Assembly: GCF_002257565.1 (NCBI RefSeq)
Contig: NZ_CP022736.1
Coordinates: 1,922,001-1,986,000, forward strand
From: Herbaspirillum sp. meg3
Lineage (GTDB): Bacteria > Pseudomonadota > Gammaproteobacteria > Burkholderiales > Burkholderiaceae_D
DNA length: 64,000 bases
Reading direction: 5' to 3'
The notes beneath the pieces were generated by a model. That model was not told the DNA's origin. It did not search any database and saw only the letters and a program-made list of their open reading frames with translations. The translations under genes and the position numbers were made by a program. The first letter of the stretch is position 1. Each line of letters opens with the position of its first letter. Shown piece by piece: positions 27,948 through 36,660 of the stretch.

Positions 27948-29297
27948 ATGTCTGAAAATAAGAAAATCGAAAAAATCGTCGGCGTCAAAGGAATGAATGA
28001 CATTCTTCCTGCTGATGCGCCGTTGTGGGAATTGTTTGAGAACACCGTGCACTCGGTGTTGAAGAGCTACGGCTTCCAGCAAATCCGTACACCGATCGTT
28101 GAACCGACCGCCTTGTTCTCGCGCGGTTTGGGCGAAGTTACCGATATCGTTGAGAAGGAAATGTATTCCTTCACCGATTCGTTGAACGGCGACAACCTGA
28201 CCCTGCGTCCTGAAAGCACCGCCAGCGTGGTACGTGCCGCGCTTGAGCACAACCTGACTTATGATGGCCCCAAGCGTCTGTGGTACACAGGGCCAATGTT
28301 TCGTCACGAAAAGCCGCAGCGCGGCCGCTATCGGCAGTTCCATCAGGTCGGTGCCGAAGCGCTGGGTTTCACCGGCCCGGATATCGATGCCGAACTGATC
28401 ATGATGTGTCAGCGTCTGTGGGACGATCTCGGTCTGGAAGACATTCGCCTGGAGCTCAACTCCATTGGTAATGCAGAAGAGCGCAACAAGCATCGCACAG
28501 ATCTGATTGCCTATTTCGAACAACACAAAGAGTTGCTCGATACCGATGCGCAGCGCCGTCTGCATTCGAATCCATTGCGCATTCTGGATACCAAGAATCC
28601 AACGATGCAAGACATGGTCAATGCGGCACCCAAGTTGCTGGATTATCTGGGTGAAGAATCGCGCGCGCATTTCGAAGGCGTGCAAAAGATCCTGAACCAC
28701 AACAATATTCCGTTCACGATTAATCCGCGCCTGGTGCGCGGCATGGATTATTACAACCGCACCGTGTTCGAATGGGTGACCGATCAGCTCGGCTCGCAAG
28801 GTACGGTTTGCGGCGGCGGCCGTTACGATCCCTTGATCGAAATGTTCGGCGGCAAGCCGACTCCCGCCTGTGGTTTTGCGATGGGTGTCGAGCGTTTGCT
28901 GGAGTTGATGAAGGCCAGCGGCGAGCAATATGCGCCGAACCAATGCGACATCTATCTGGTCCATCAAGGCGAAGCCGCGCAATTGCAATCCTTTGTAATG
29001 GCAGAAAGATTGCGCAGTGCCGGGTTGGATGTTGTGCTACATTGCGCATCGGCGAGCGCCGGCGGCAGCTTCAAGTCGCAGATGAAGAAGGCCGATGCCA
29101 GCGGTGCTGCGTTTGCAGTCATCATCGGCGAAGACGAAGTCGCGAATGCGACGGCAACAGTCAAGAGCCTGCGCACGGCAGAAGGCGAAAATACCCAGCA
29201 GGTCACGATTCCATTCGATGGCGTGCCTGACTATGTGGTGGATCAAATTGTCGGCGACCACGACCATGATCACGACCACGTTCATTATCACCCTTAA
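27948..29297 (+). CDS. hisS: Histidyl-tRNA synthetase with histidine-rich C-terminal tail
   Basis: This class II synthetase (449 residues) charges tRNA-His. Motif 2 is FRHEKPQRGRYRQFHQ, the histidine-specific motifs are LVRGMDYYNRTVFEW and GGGRYDPL, and motif 3 is GFAMGVERLLEL. An anticodon-binding domain follows from about residue 325. The last residues (DHDHDHDHVHYHP) form an alternating Asp-His tail not present in E. coli HisS (424 residues), so the protein could bind metal ions there. It is followed at 17 bases by the YfgM gene. Confidence 0.96.
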   Translation: MSENKKIEKIVGVKGMNDILPADAPLWELFENTVHSVLKSYGFQQIRTPIVEPTALFSRGLGEVTDIVEKEMYSFTDSLNGDNLTLRPESTASVVRAALEHNLTYDGPKRLWYTGPMFRHEKPQRGRYRQFHQVGAEALGFTGPDIDAELIMMCQRLWDDLGLEDIRLELNSIGNAEERNKHRTDLIAYFEQHKELLDTDAQRRLHSNPLRILDTKNPTMQDMVNAAPKLLDYLGEESRAHFEGVQKILNHNNIPFTINPRLVRGMDYYNRTVFEWVTDQLGSQGTVCGGGRYDPLIEMFGGKPTPACGFAMGVERLLELMKASGEQYAPNQCDIYLVHQGEAAQLQSFVMAERLRSAGLDVVLHCASASAGGSFKSQMKKADASGAAFAVIIGEDEVANATATVKSLRTAEGENTQQVTIPFDGVPDYVVDQIVGDHDHDHDHVHYHP

Positions 29298-29313
29298 TTT
29301 TTAGACATATTTC

Positions 29314-29964
29314 ATGGCATACGATCTCGAAGAACAAGAACAGTTGGCTTCCATCAAGGCTTGGTGGAGCAAGTACGGCAATCTTCTGACCTGGGTGTTG
29401 ATCATTGCGCTGGCCGCTTATGCAGCATGGAGCGGCTGGAATATTTATCTGAACAAGCAATCGCAGCAAGCATCGCAGCTTTACGACGAGCAGCAGCGTG
29501 CTGTCGAAGCCAAGGACAATGCCAAGGTATTGCGCGCAGCGACCGATATGCAGGACAAGTTCAGCGGTACTGCCTATGCGCAAATGAGTGCGCTGGTGTC
29601 TGCCAAGGTGGCCTTTGATGCCAACGATACTGAAACAGCCAAGAAGCAGCTGCAATGGGTGATTGACCATGGCCGTGATGCGGAATACAAGGCAATTGCG
29701 TCAATTCGCATGGCCGGTTTGCTGCTCGACGCCAAGGCCTATGACGACGCTCTCAAGCTGCTTGCGGGTGATTTTCCTGCGCAGTTTGCCGGTGCGGTTG
29801 CGGATCGCAAGGGGGATATTCTGGTAGCCCAGGATAAGCGTGATGAAGCACGTGCCGCCTATCAGCTGGCGCTGGACAAGACAGACCCACGCAGCCCGGG
29901 CCGTCAACTGATTCAGTTGAAACTTGATGCTATCGGCGGCGCTCCAGCCAAAGCTGCAGCCTGA
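29314..29964 (+). CDS. yfgM: YfgM-like ancillary SecYEG translocon protein
   Basis: This 216-residue protein has a short cytoplasmic N terminus, one membrane helix (about residues 25-45, LLTWVLIIALAAYAAWSGW) and a periplasmic TPR-like domain. YfgM in E. coli associates with SecYEG and PpiD and assists periplasmic protein handling. The start MAYDLEEQEQLASIKAWWSKYG is typical of the family. It sits between hisS and bamB, the conserved position. Confidence 0.9.
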   Translation: MAYDLEEQEQLASIKAWWSKYGNLLTWVLIIALAAYAAWSGWNIYLNKQSQQASQLYDEQQRAVEAKDNAKVLRAATDMQDKFSGTAYAQMSALVSAKVAFDANDTETAKKQLQWVIDHGRDAEYKAIASIRMAGLLLDAKAYDDALKLLAGDFPAQFAGAVADRKGDILVAQDKRDEARAAYQLALDKTDPRSPGRQLIQLKLDAIGGAPAKAAA

Positions 29965-30018
29965 TCATCGCTATAACCGCACTCCAACATCGTGAAATTC
30001 GGTAAGAGGAAAAACAAT

Positions 30019-31200
30019 ATGCGTCGTGAGTCACAAGTCGAATCACAAGTCGTTTCCATGCGTGCAGGTTCGTTGGCTGTCAAATTGAGCGCATTGGCTG
30101 CAGTTGCTCTGTTGTCGGGTTGCTCGCTGTTTTCCAGCAAGAAGGAAGTCAATCCACCGGCGGCCTTGGTTGAGTTCAAGCAAACTTTGCGCACTAAAAC
30201 TGTCTGGACGACTTCGGTAGGCAAGGCAGGTAATTTTCAATTCAGCCCGGTTTATGCCGCTGACAGCATTTTTGCTGCAGGAGCTGATGGTACTGTCGTA
30301 CGTGTGAACGCAGCGACTGGTCAAGCCATGTGGCGCATCAGTGCCGGGTCATTGACCGCAGGTGTCGGCAGCGACGGCAATACGGTTGCAGTTGTGGGCG
30401 AGAAGGGCATTGTTCAGGCGTTCGACGCCAGCGGCAAGTCGCTGTGGAAGGCATCGGCGCCGACCGAAGTATTGTCCGCACCAGCGGTTGGCTATGGTCT
30501 GGTCGTCGTGCGTAGTATCGACAACCGCATCACCGCATTCGATGCTGAAAACGGCACGCGTCGCTGGAGCATCCTGCGCCCGTTGCCGACGCTGACATTG
30601 CGTACGGCGCCCGGCATCGTGCTGGATTCGCAGAGCGCCTACGTTGCGTTGCCGGGCGGTCGTTTGTCCGCTCTGGCATTGAATAACGGTGGTCCACGCT
30701 GGGAAGTCGCCGTGGGCGATCCGCGTGGTACGACCGAACTCGAACGTATCGCCGACGTGTCCGGCGTGCCGGCCCTGGGTGTGCGCGACGTTTGCGCAGT
30801 GGCATATCAGGGGCGTATCGGCTGTTTCGATGTCAGCAATGGCAACGTTCGCTGGGGCAAAGAGTTTTCGAGCGACTCCGGCGTGACGCTGGATGATCGT
30901 TATGTCTACGCCGCAGATGACAAGGGCGGCGTGACCGAGTTCGTTCGCGATACCGGTGCCTCCATGTGGCACAACACCAAGTTGTCTTATCGCCGTCTGT
31001 CCGCGCCGATTGCTGTTGGCAAAGCGGTCGCAGTGGGCGATTATCAGGGTTACATCCATTTCTTGTCGCGTGACGATGGTTCTTTCGTCGCGCGTACAAG
31101 TACTGACGGCAGCCCGATTCAAGTGACGCCGATTGCCGCTGGGCAAAACGTCGTTTTTCAAACTCAAGCAGGAACACTGGTCGCCTTGGCGGCAGAATAA
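30019..31200 (+). CDS. bamB: Outer membrane assembly lipoprotein BamB
   Basis: This 393-residue BAM complex lipoprotein has lipobox LLSGC (Cys35) and an eight-bladed PQQ-type beta-propeller. Repeats include GTVVRVNAATGQAMWRI, GIVQAFDASGKSLWKA and RIGCFDVSNGNVRWGK. It helps insert beta-barrel proteins. I chose ATG 30019 because AGAGG lies about 9 bases upstream; a GTG at 29992 is in frame but would add charged residues ahead of the signal. It stands immediately before der, as is usual. Confidence 0.94.
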   Translation: MRRESQVESQVVSMRAGSLAVKLSALAAVALLSGCSLFSSKKEVNPPAALVEFKQTLRTKTVWTTSVGKAGNFQFSPVYAADSIFAAGADGTVVRVNAATGQAMWRISAGSLTAGVGSDGNTVAVVGEKGIVQAFDASGKSLWKASAPTEVLSAPAVGYGLVVVRSIDNRITAFDAENGTRRWSILRPLPTLTLRTAPGIVLDSQSAYVALPGGRLSALALNNGGPRWEVAVGDPRGTTELERIADVSGVPALGVRDVCAVAYQGRIGCFDVSNGNVRWGKEFSSDSGVTLDDRYVYAADDKGGVTEFVRDTGASMWHNTKLSYRRLSAPIAVGKAVAVGDYQGYIHFLSRDDGSFVARTSTDGSPIQVTPIAAGQNVVFQTQAGTLVALAAE

Positions 31201-31206
31201 TATTTA

Positions 31207-32547
31207 ATGAAGCCGGTTATTGCACTTGTTGGTCGTCCCAATGTCGGTAAGTCGACATTGTTTAATCGGCTCACCCGTTCACGTGATGCGCTGGTCGCAG
31301 ACTTGCCCGGGTTGACCCGGGATCGTCACTACGGCGAAGGCCGTGTCGGCGAACGCCCCTTTTTGGTGATCGATACCGGTGGTTTCGAGCCGGTTGCCAA
31401 AGAGGGCATCATGTTTGAAATGGCCAAACAGACCAAGCAGGCGGTGGTCGAGGCCGATATCGTGATATTTATTGTTGATGGTCGCCAGGGGCTGACCCCG
31501 CACGATAAGACCATCACAGATTTTCTGCGCAAATCGGGCCGTTCGGTCATGCTGGTGGTCAATAAGGCCGAGGGTATGAAATACACCTCGGTGACCGCCG
31601 ATTTCTATGAGCTAGGCTTGGGCGATCCGTATGTGATCTCTGCGGCACACGGCGACGGTGTTGCCGATCTGGTCGATGAGGCTTTGGATATCGCCGTTGC
31701 TCAGCGCCCCGATCTCGGTGAAGAAGTTGACGTCGCGCGCGGCATCAAGATCGCCATCGTCGGCCGTCCGAACGTGGGTAAGTCGACACTGGTCAATACC
31801 TTGCTCGGCGAAGAGCGCGTCATCGCTTTCGACATGCCGGGTACGACCCGTGACTCGATCGAAATTCCCTTCGAGCGCGACGGCAAGCAATATACTTTGA
31901 TCGACACGGCGGGCATCCGTCGTCGCGGTAAGGTGTTTGAAGCGATTGAGAAGTTTTCCGTCGTGAAGACGCTGCAATCGATCTCGGAAACCAACGTCGT
32001 CTTGCTGCTCCTCGATGCACAACAAGATATTTCCGAGCAAGATGCTCACATAGCCGGGTTTGTGCTGGAGTCAGGCCGCGCGCTGGTGGTCGGCATCAAC
32101 AAGTGGGATGGTCTGCAGAGCGATCGTCGCGACGAAATCAAGATGGATCTGGAGCGCAAGCTAAGCTTCCTGTCGTTCGCGAAATTTCATTTCATCTCCG
32201 CGCTGAAGTCCACCGGCATCGGCCCGCTGATGAAGTCCATCGACTCGGCTTATGCCGCCGCGATGTCCAACCTGACCACGCCGAAACTTACGCGTGCGCT
32301 GATTGAAGCTGTCGAACATCAGCAACCTCGCCGCAAGGGATCCATTCGTCCGAAACTGCGCTACGCGCATCAGGGCGGCATGAATCCACCTGTCGTGGTG
32401 ATCCACGGCAACGCACTTGAAGGCGTGGACGAGAGCTACAAACGTTATCTCGAAAAACATTTTCGTGAAACTTTCTCGTTGGTTGGCACTCCACTCCGTA
32501 TCGAGTTCCGCTCGAGCAAGAATCCTTTCATTCGCCAAGATAAATAG
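31207..32547 (+). CDS. der: Ribosome-associated GTPase Der (EngA)
   Basis: This 446-residue double GTPase acts in 50S subunit maturation. Two G domains each have GRPNVGKST (near residues 8 and 186), with DTAG-type switches (DTGGFEP and DTAGIRRRGK) and NKAE/NKWD motifs, followed by a C-terminal KH-like domain (about 355-440). Start and length match the family. It lies 6 bases after bamB, probably in one operon. Confidence 0.97.
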   Translation: MKPVIALVGRPNVGKSTLFNRLTRSRDALVADLPGLTRDRHYGEGRVGERPFLVIDTGGFEPVAKEGIMFEMAKQTKQAVVEADIVIFIVDGRQGLTPHDKTITDFLRKSGRSVMLVVNKAEGMKYTSVTADFYELGLGDPYVISAAHGDGVADLVDEALDIAVAQRPDLGEEVDVARGIKIAIVGRPNVGKSTLVNTLLGEERVIAFDMPGTTRDSIEIPFERDGKQYTLIDTAGIRRRGKVFEAIEKFSVVKTLQSISETNVVLLLLDAQQDISEQDAHIAGFVLESGRALVVGINKWDGLQSDRRDEIKMDLERKLSFLSFAKFHFISALKSTGIGPLMKSIDSAYAAAMSNLTTPKLTRALIEAVEHQQPRRKGSIRPKLRYAHQGGMNPPVVVIHGNALEGVDESYKRYLEKHFRETFSLVGTPLRIEFRSSKNPFIRQDK

Positions 32548-32605
32548 TTACCAATCTTGGCGGTAGGTAGGAAATCGTTTACATTCATAACGCGTAGATT
32601 GGTAA
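32548..32605. repeat. 10-bp perfect inverted repeat between der and hfq
   Basis: TTACCAATCT at 32548-32557 is exactly repeated in inverse orientation (AGATTGGTAA) at 32596-32605, separated by 38 bases. It begins just after the der stop and ends 61 bases before hfq. It could be the der terminator stem or a regulatory structure in the hfq leader. No T-run follows the second arm, which argues against a simple terminator. Confidence 0.45.
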
Positions 32606-32666
32606 AGCACTTGAAATTTTCTCAGGTGCCTCCAAATCCTAATCACAACAACACAGTGGAGCTGCC

Positions 32667-32906
32667 ATGAGCAACAAAGGGCAATTGTTACAAGACCCAT
32701 TTCTTAATGCCTTAAGAAAAGAACACGTCCCCGTTTCCATTTATTTGGTAAACGGCATCAAACTGCAAGGTCACGTGGAGTCGTTCGACCAGTACGTCGT
32801 CCTGCTGCGCAACACCGTCACCCAAATGGTATACAAACACGCCATTTCCACCGTCGTACCAGCCCGCGCCGTCAATCTGAGCCTCGATTCGGCAGAAGCG
32901 GAATAA
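32667..32906 (+). CDS. hfq: RNA chaperone Hfq
   Basis: This 79-residue Sm-like protein forms hexamers that pair small RNAs with mRNAs. Sm1 is QDPFLNALRKEHVPVSIYLVNG, and Sm2 contains VYKHAISTVVPAR with the conserved YKH of the RNA-binding pocket. The tail is short (LSLDSAEAE), as in betaproteobacteria. AGTGGAGC precedes the ATG. It is followed by hflX-hflK-hflC, the usual hfq neighbourhood. Confidence 0.98.
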   Translation: MSNKGQLLQDPFLNALRKEHVPVSIYLVNGIKLQGHVESFDQYVVLLRNTVTQMVYKHAISTVVPARAVNLSLDSAEAE

Positions 32907-32945
32907 TGGTTTATCCAGCCGGCGCTATGCCGTGTGCATACTGAT

Positions 32946-34073
32946 ATGCGTGCCGCGCTAGTCGGCCTGGATTTCGGCAAAAGTGATTTTGCTGCAAGTC
33001 TGGATGAACTGTTTTTGCTGGCCAAGTCCGCTGGCGCCGAGCCTGTTACCACCATTACAGGCAAGCGTGCCAGTCCGGACGCAGCCTTGTTTGTTGGTTC
33101 CGGCAAGGCGCAAGAAGTCGCCGACGCCGTCGCCGACCTGCAACTCGACATTGTTATCTTCAATCACGCTTTATCTCCCGCTCAGCAGCGCAATCTTGAG
33201 CGTGTCTTGAAGACGCGTGTACTTGATCGCACCAGCCTGATTCTCGATATCTTTGCACAACGCGCCAAAAGCCATGAAGGCAAGGTTCAGGTCGAGTTGG
33301 CGCAGCTGCAACATTTGGCGACACGCCTTATTCGCGGCTGGACTCACTTGGAACGGCAAAAGGGTGGTATCGGTTTGCGCGGGCCAGGTGAAACGCAACT
33401 CGAGACCGACCGTCGTTTGCTTGGCGATCGCGTCAAGGCTTTACGCGGCCAATTGGCAAAGTTGCATCGTCAACATGCCACGCAACGCCGCGCACGTGGT
33501 CGCAACGATACGTTTTCAGTTTCTCTGGTCGGCTATACCAATGCCGGAAAATCCACGGTCTTCAACGCCATGGCCAAAGCGGGCGTTTATGCTGCAAATC
33601 AGTTGTTTGCGACTCTGGATACGACTTCGCGCCGCGTCTACCTCGGGGAAGTCGGTCATGTCGTGATTTCCGACACGGTCGGTTTTATCCGCGAATTGCC
33701 TCACCAATTGGTGGCTGCTTTCCGGGCAACCCTGGAAGAAACTATTCACGCTGATTTGCTGTTGCACGTTGTCGATGCGGCAAGTCCGGTGCGGATGGAG
33801 CAAATTGAGCAGGTCAATCTGGTGCTCAAAGAGATCGGAGCGGATCATATTCCGCAGATTCTGATCTGGAACAAGATCGACGCTGCCGAGCTGGAACCGG
33901 CAGTCGAGTATGACGAGTATGGTAGAATCCACCGGGTTTTTATTAGTGCGAAAACCGGTGCAGGCCTGGATTTATTGCGGCAAGCAATTGCCGATTCACT
34001 CAGGTCTTCAATCGAGGCGCGCAGGGGTGCGCAGTCTCAGGTTGTCGATTCTCAAGATGTGCACGCGCATTAG
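32946..34073 (+). CDS. hflX: Ribosome-associated GTPase HflX
   Basis: This 375-residue GTPase binds the 50S subunit and rescues stalled or heat-damaged ribosomes. The N-terminal domain includes FVGSGKAQEVADAV, and the conserved linker is WTHLERQKGGIGLRGPGETQ. The G domain has GYTNAGKST (about residue 200), DTVGFIRELP and NKID. ATG 32946 is chosen; a GTG four codons upstream (32934) is also possible, and neither has a clear ribosome binding site. Confidence 0.94.
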   Translation: MRAALVGLDFGKSDFAASLDELFLLAKSAGAEPVTTITGKRASPDAALFVGSGKAQEVADAVADLQLDIVIFNHALSPAQQRNLERVLKTRVLDRTSLILDIFAQRAKSHEGKVQVELAQLQHLATRLIRGWTHLERQKGGIGLRGPGETQLETDRRLLGDRVKALRGQLAKLHRQHATQRRARGRNDTFSVSLVGYTNAGKSTVFNAMAKAGVYAANQLFATLDTTSRRVYLGEVGHVVISDTVGFIRELPHQLVAAFRATLEETIHADLLLHVVDAASPVRMEQIEQVNLVLKEIGADHIPQILIWNKIDAAELEPAVEYDEYGRIHRVFISAKTGAGLDLLRQAIADSLRSSIEARRGAQSQVVDSQDVHAH

Positions 34074-34231
34074 GTCGCTTCAGTCGTTCGGCGGGTACTT
34101 TGATCGAGTGTGATCAGCAAGCCTGATCGTTGAGCTTGGTCACAGAGCTGGCAGAGTTAGATCAAGCAGTTCCCGAAGTTGGCGGGCATTCCCTTTTGAT
34201 TCAATTTAATAATTAAGCCGGATCGCAACGC

Positions 34232-35554
34232 ATGCTTGTTTCTCTATTCAAAAAACTCGGTTTGAAATTCTCGCTGAACGACCCTCAATGGGGGCGCGGT
34301 TCGCAAGATGACAATAACCGTCAAAATCAGAATAACGGTGGTAACGGCAACAAGAAGCCGGAAGACGGACCTCCGGATCTTGATCAACTCTGGCGTGACT
34401 TCAATCAGCGTATAAGCCGTTTGTTCGGCAAGCGCGGCGGTGGAGGTTCCGACAACGGCGACGGCAATTTCAATCGCGGTGACATCAAAGGTGCCGGCAT
34501 CGGTGCCGGCGTCATTGCTGTGATCGTTGCCTTCCTCTGGCTGGCCAGCGGCTTCTTCATTGTGCAGGAAGGCCAGACCGCAGTCGTCATGACCTTCGGC
34601 AAATACAGCCACACGACATTGCCAGGCTTTAACTGGCGTTGGCCGTATCCGGTGCAAAGCCATGAGATCGTCAATGTTTCGCAAGTGCGCACGGCGGAAA
34701 TCGGCTATCGCAGCAACGCCAAGAACAAGCAACTCAAAGAAGCACTGATGCTGACCGATGATGAAAACATCATCGATATCCAGTTCGCGGTGCAATACAA
34801 ACTCAAGAATGCCGCCGAATGGCTGTTCAACAATCGCGATCAGGATGAAACTGTGCGCCAGGTTGCTGAAACTGCGATTCGCGAAATCGTCGGCCGCAGC
34901 AAGATGGACTTCGTTCTCTACGAAGGCCGTGAAAAGGTTGCGCTCGACGTCGGTCAACTGATGCAACAGATTCTGGATCGCTACAAGTCCGGCGTGCAGA
35001 TCACCAATGTCACCATGCAAGGTGTGCAACCGCCGGAGCAAGTGCAGGCAGCATTTGATGATGCCGTCAAAGCTGGTCAGGATCGCGAGCGCCAAAAGAA
35101 TGAAGGTCAGGCTTACGCCAACGATGTGATTCCAAAGGCCAGCGGTGCCGCATCCCGTTTGCTGGAGGAAGCAGAAGCCTACCGTTCGCGCATCGTCGCC
35201 AACGCAGAGGGCGATGGCGCACGTTTCAAGCAGGTTCTGGAGGAATACCAGAAAGCGCCTGCAGTAACGCGTGACCGTATGTATCTGGAAACAATGCAGC
35301 AGATCTTCACCAATACGACCAAGGTCATGGTGGACGCCAAGAGCGGCAATAATCTGTTGTATTTGCCATTGGACAAGCTGATTCAGCAAACCGACAGCGC
35401 CAATGCCACCAATGCGGCTAAGCCGGCAACCGCGCCGGCTGTAGCAGCGACAACGCCAACACTTCCAGGAAGCGACCCAGTGTATTCAGTCGATGTTCAG
35501 CGTGACTCCCGCAATCGGGATGCACGTGATTCCCGTGATCGCGAGGTGCGCTAA
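34232..35554 (+). CDS. hflK: HflK, subunit of the FtsH-regulating HflKC complex
   Basis: This 440-residue protein has a Gly/Asn-rich cytoplasmic N terminus (DDNNRQNQNNGGNGNKK), a membrane helix near residues 90-112 (GAGVIAVIVAFLWLASGFF) and an SPFH/band-7 domain beginning IVQEGQTAVV. HflK and HflC form a cage around FtsH hexamers and modulate membrane proteolysis. Its stop overlaps the hflC ATG (TAATG). The 158-base region before it includes a 17-base stretch (GAAGTTGGCGGGCATTC) also found in the element upstream of gltA. Confidence 0.95.
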   Translation: MLVSLFKKLGLKFSLNDPQWGRGSQDDNNRQNQNNGGNGNKKPEDGPPDLDQLWRDFNQRISRLFGKRGGGGSDNGDGNFNRGDIKGAGIGAGVIAVIVAFLWLASGFFIVQEGQTAVVMTFGKYSHTTLPGFNWRWPYPVQSHEIVNVSQVRTAEIGYRSNAKNKQLKEALMLTDDENIIDIQFAVQYKLKNAAEWLFNNRDQDETVRQVAETAIREIVGRSKMDFVLYEGREKVALDVGQLMQQILDRYKSGVQITNVTMQGVQPPEQVQAAFDDAVKAGQDRERQKNEGQAYANDVIPKASGAASRLLEEAEAYRSRIVANAEGDGARFKQVLEEYQKAPAVTRDRMYLETMQQIFTNTTKVMVDAKSGNNLLYLPLDKLIQQTDSANATNAAKPATAPAVAATTPTLPGSDPVYSVDVQRDSRNRDARDSRDREVR

Positions 35555-36438
35555 TGAGCCGCCTGATTACCAGCGTTATTGCCGTCATCGTTGCCCTCTG
35601 GCTGCTGTCGTCGACGATCTTCGTCGTCGAGCAACGCCAGTCTGCGATTGTGTTTGCCCTTGGTGAGGTCAAGCAAGTCGTGACTGATCCCGGCCTGCAT
35701 TTCAAATTGCCGCCACCGTTCCAGAACGTGATCTATCTCGACAAGCGCATCCAGACTCTGGATACGCCAGATGCCGATCGTTTCATCACGGCCGAGAAGA
35801 AAAACGTGCTTGTTGACTCGTTCGTCAAATGGCGCATCGTCGATCCGCGCCTGTACTTCATCAGCTTCGGCGGTGACGACCGTCGCGCTCAGGATCGTCT
35901 GTCGCAGATCGTCAAGGCTGCCCTGAACGAAGAAATCACCAAGCGCACTGTGCGTGAAGTGATCTCCGGCGAGCGTGGCAAGGTCATGGATGCAATCCAG
36001 CGCAAAGTCGCGATCGAAGCCAAACAGATCGGTGCCGAGATTATCGATGTGCGCTTGCGCCGCGTTGACTATGTCGATCAGATCAATAATTCGGTCTATG
36101 ACCGGATGAAGTCTGAGCGCGCCCGTGTCGCTAATGAATTGCGTTCGACCGGTGCTGCCGAGTCGGAAAAGATTCGCGCCGATGCTGATCGTCAACGTGT
36201 TGTGATTCTGGCGGAAGCGTATCGCGATGCGGAAAAGATTCGCGGCGCCGGCGATGCCAAGGCGTCCCAGATTTATGCCCAGGCGTTCGGGCAGAATCCC
36301 GAGTTTTACAAGTTCTATCGCAGTCTTGAGGCGTACCGCGCCAGTTTCAAGAACCGGCATGACTTGATGGTAGTGGATCCTAATTCCGAGTTCTTCAAAT
36401 ATTTCAAGGGTGTGGGAGGCGTCAGCACCAAGAAATAA
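35554..36438 (+). CDS. hflC: HflC, subunit of the FtsH-regulating HflKC complex
   Basis: This 294-residue partner of HflK has an N-terminal membrane helix (VIAVIVALWLLSSTIFVV) and an SPFH domain starting VEQRQSAIVFALGEVKQ. The C-terminal helical part has IRADADRQRVVILAEAYRDAEK. The one-base overlap with hflK ensures coupled synthesis of the complex. In many betaproteobacteria a small DUF2065 gene follows; I see none here. Confidence 0.95.
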   Translation: MSRLITSVIAVIVALWLLSSTIFVVEQRQSAIVFALGEVKQVVTDPGLHFKLPPPFQNVIYLDKRIQTLDTPDADRFITAEKKNVLVDSFVKWRIVDPRLYFISFGGDDRRAQDRLSQIVKAALNEEITKRTVREVISGERGKVMDAIQRKVAIEAKQIGAEIIDVRLRRVDYVDQINNSVYDRMKSERARVANELRSTGAAESEKIRADADRQRVVILAEAYRDAEKIRGAGDAKASQIYAQAFGQNPEFYKFYRSLEAYRASFKNRHDLMVVDPNSEFFKYFKGVGGVSTKK

Positions 36439-36563
36439 GGCAAGACCGATAGCAAGATCGTAATATGCAGGGCTAGGATGGTGAGGACTGATGCTGCTTG
36501 TTGAGGGCATCTTTCCATTTTGTGGTCTGCATATTTGTTTCCCTGATTGAATGCGATTTTTAC

Positions 36564-36595
36564 AAGGCATGCACGTCTTTTGACGTGTGTGCCTT
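36564..36595. other. Stem-loop in the hflC-hisZ intergenic region
   Basis: AAGGCATGCACGTC at 36564-36577 and GACGTGTGTGCCTT at 36582-36595 form a stem with 12 of 14 pairs around TTTT. No T-run follows. The 222-base gap 36439-36660 otherwise shows no gene. It may be a transcript-end or processing structure for hflKC or a leader element of hisZ. Confidence 0.4.
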
Positions 36596-36660
36596 GCCGC
36601 GTGTAAGAAGGGCGTTGCTTGAATGCATTGTTAAACACATTTTTCTGATTGATTTGTTTT

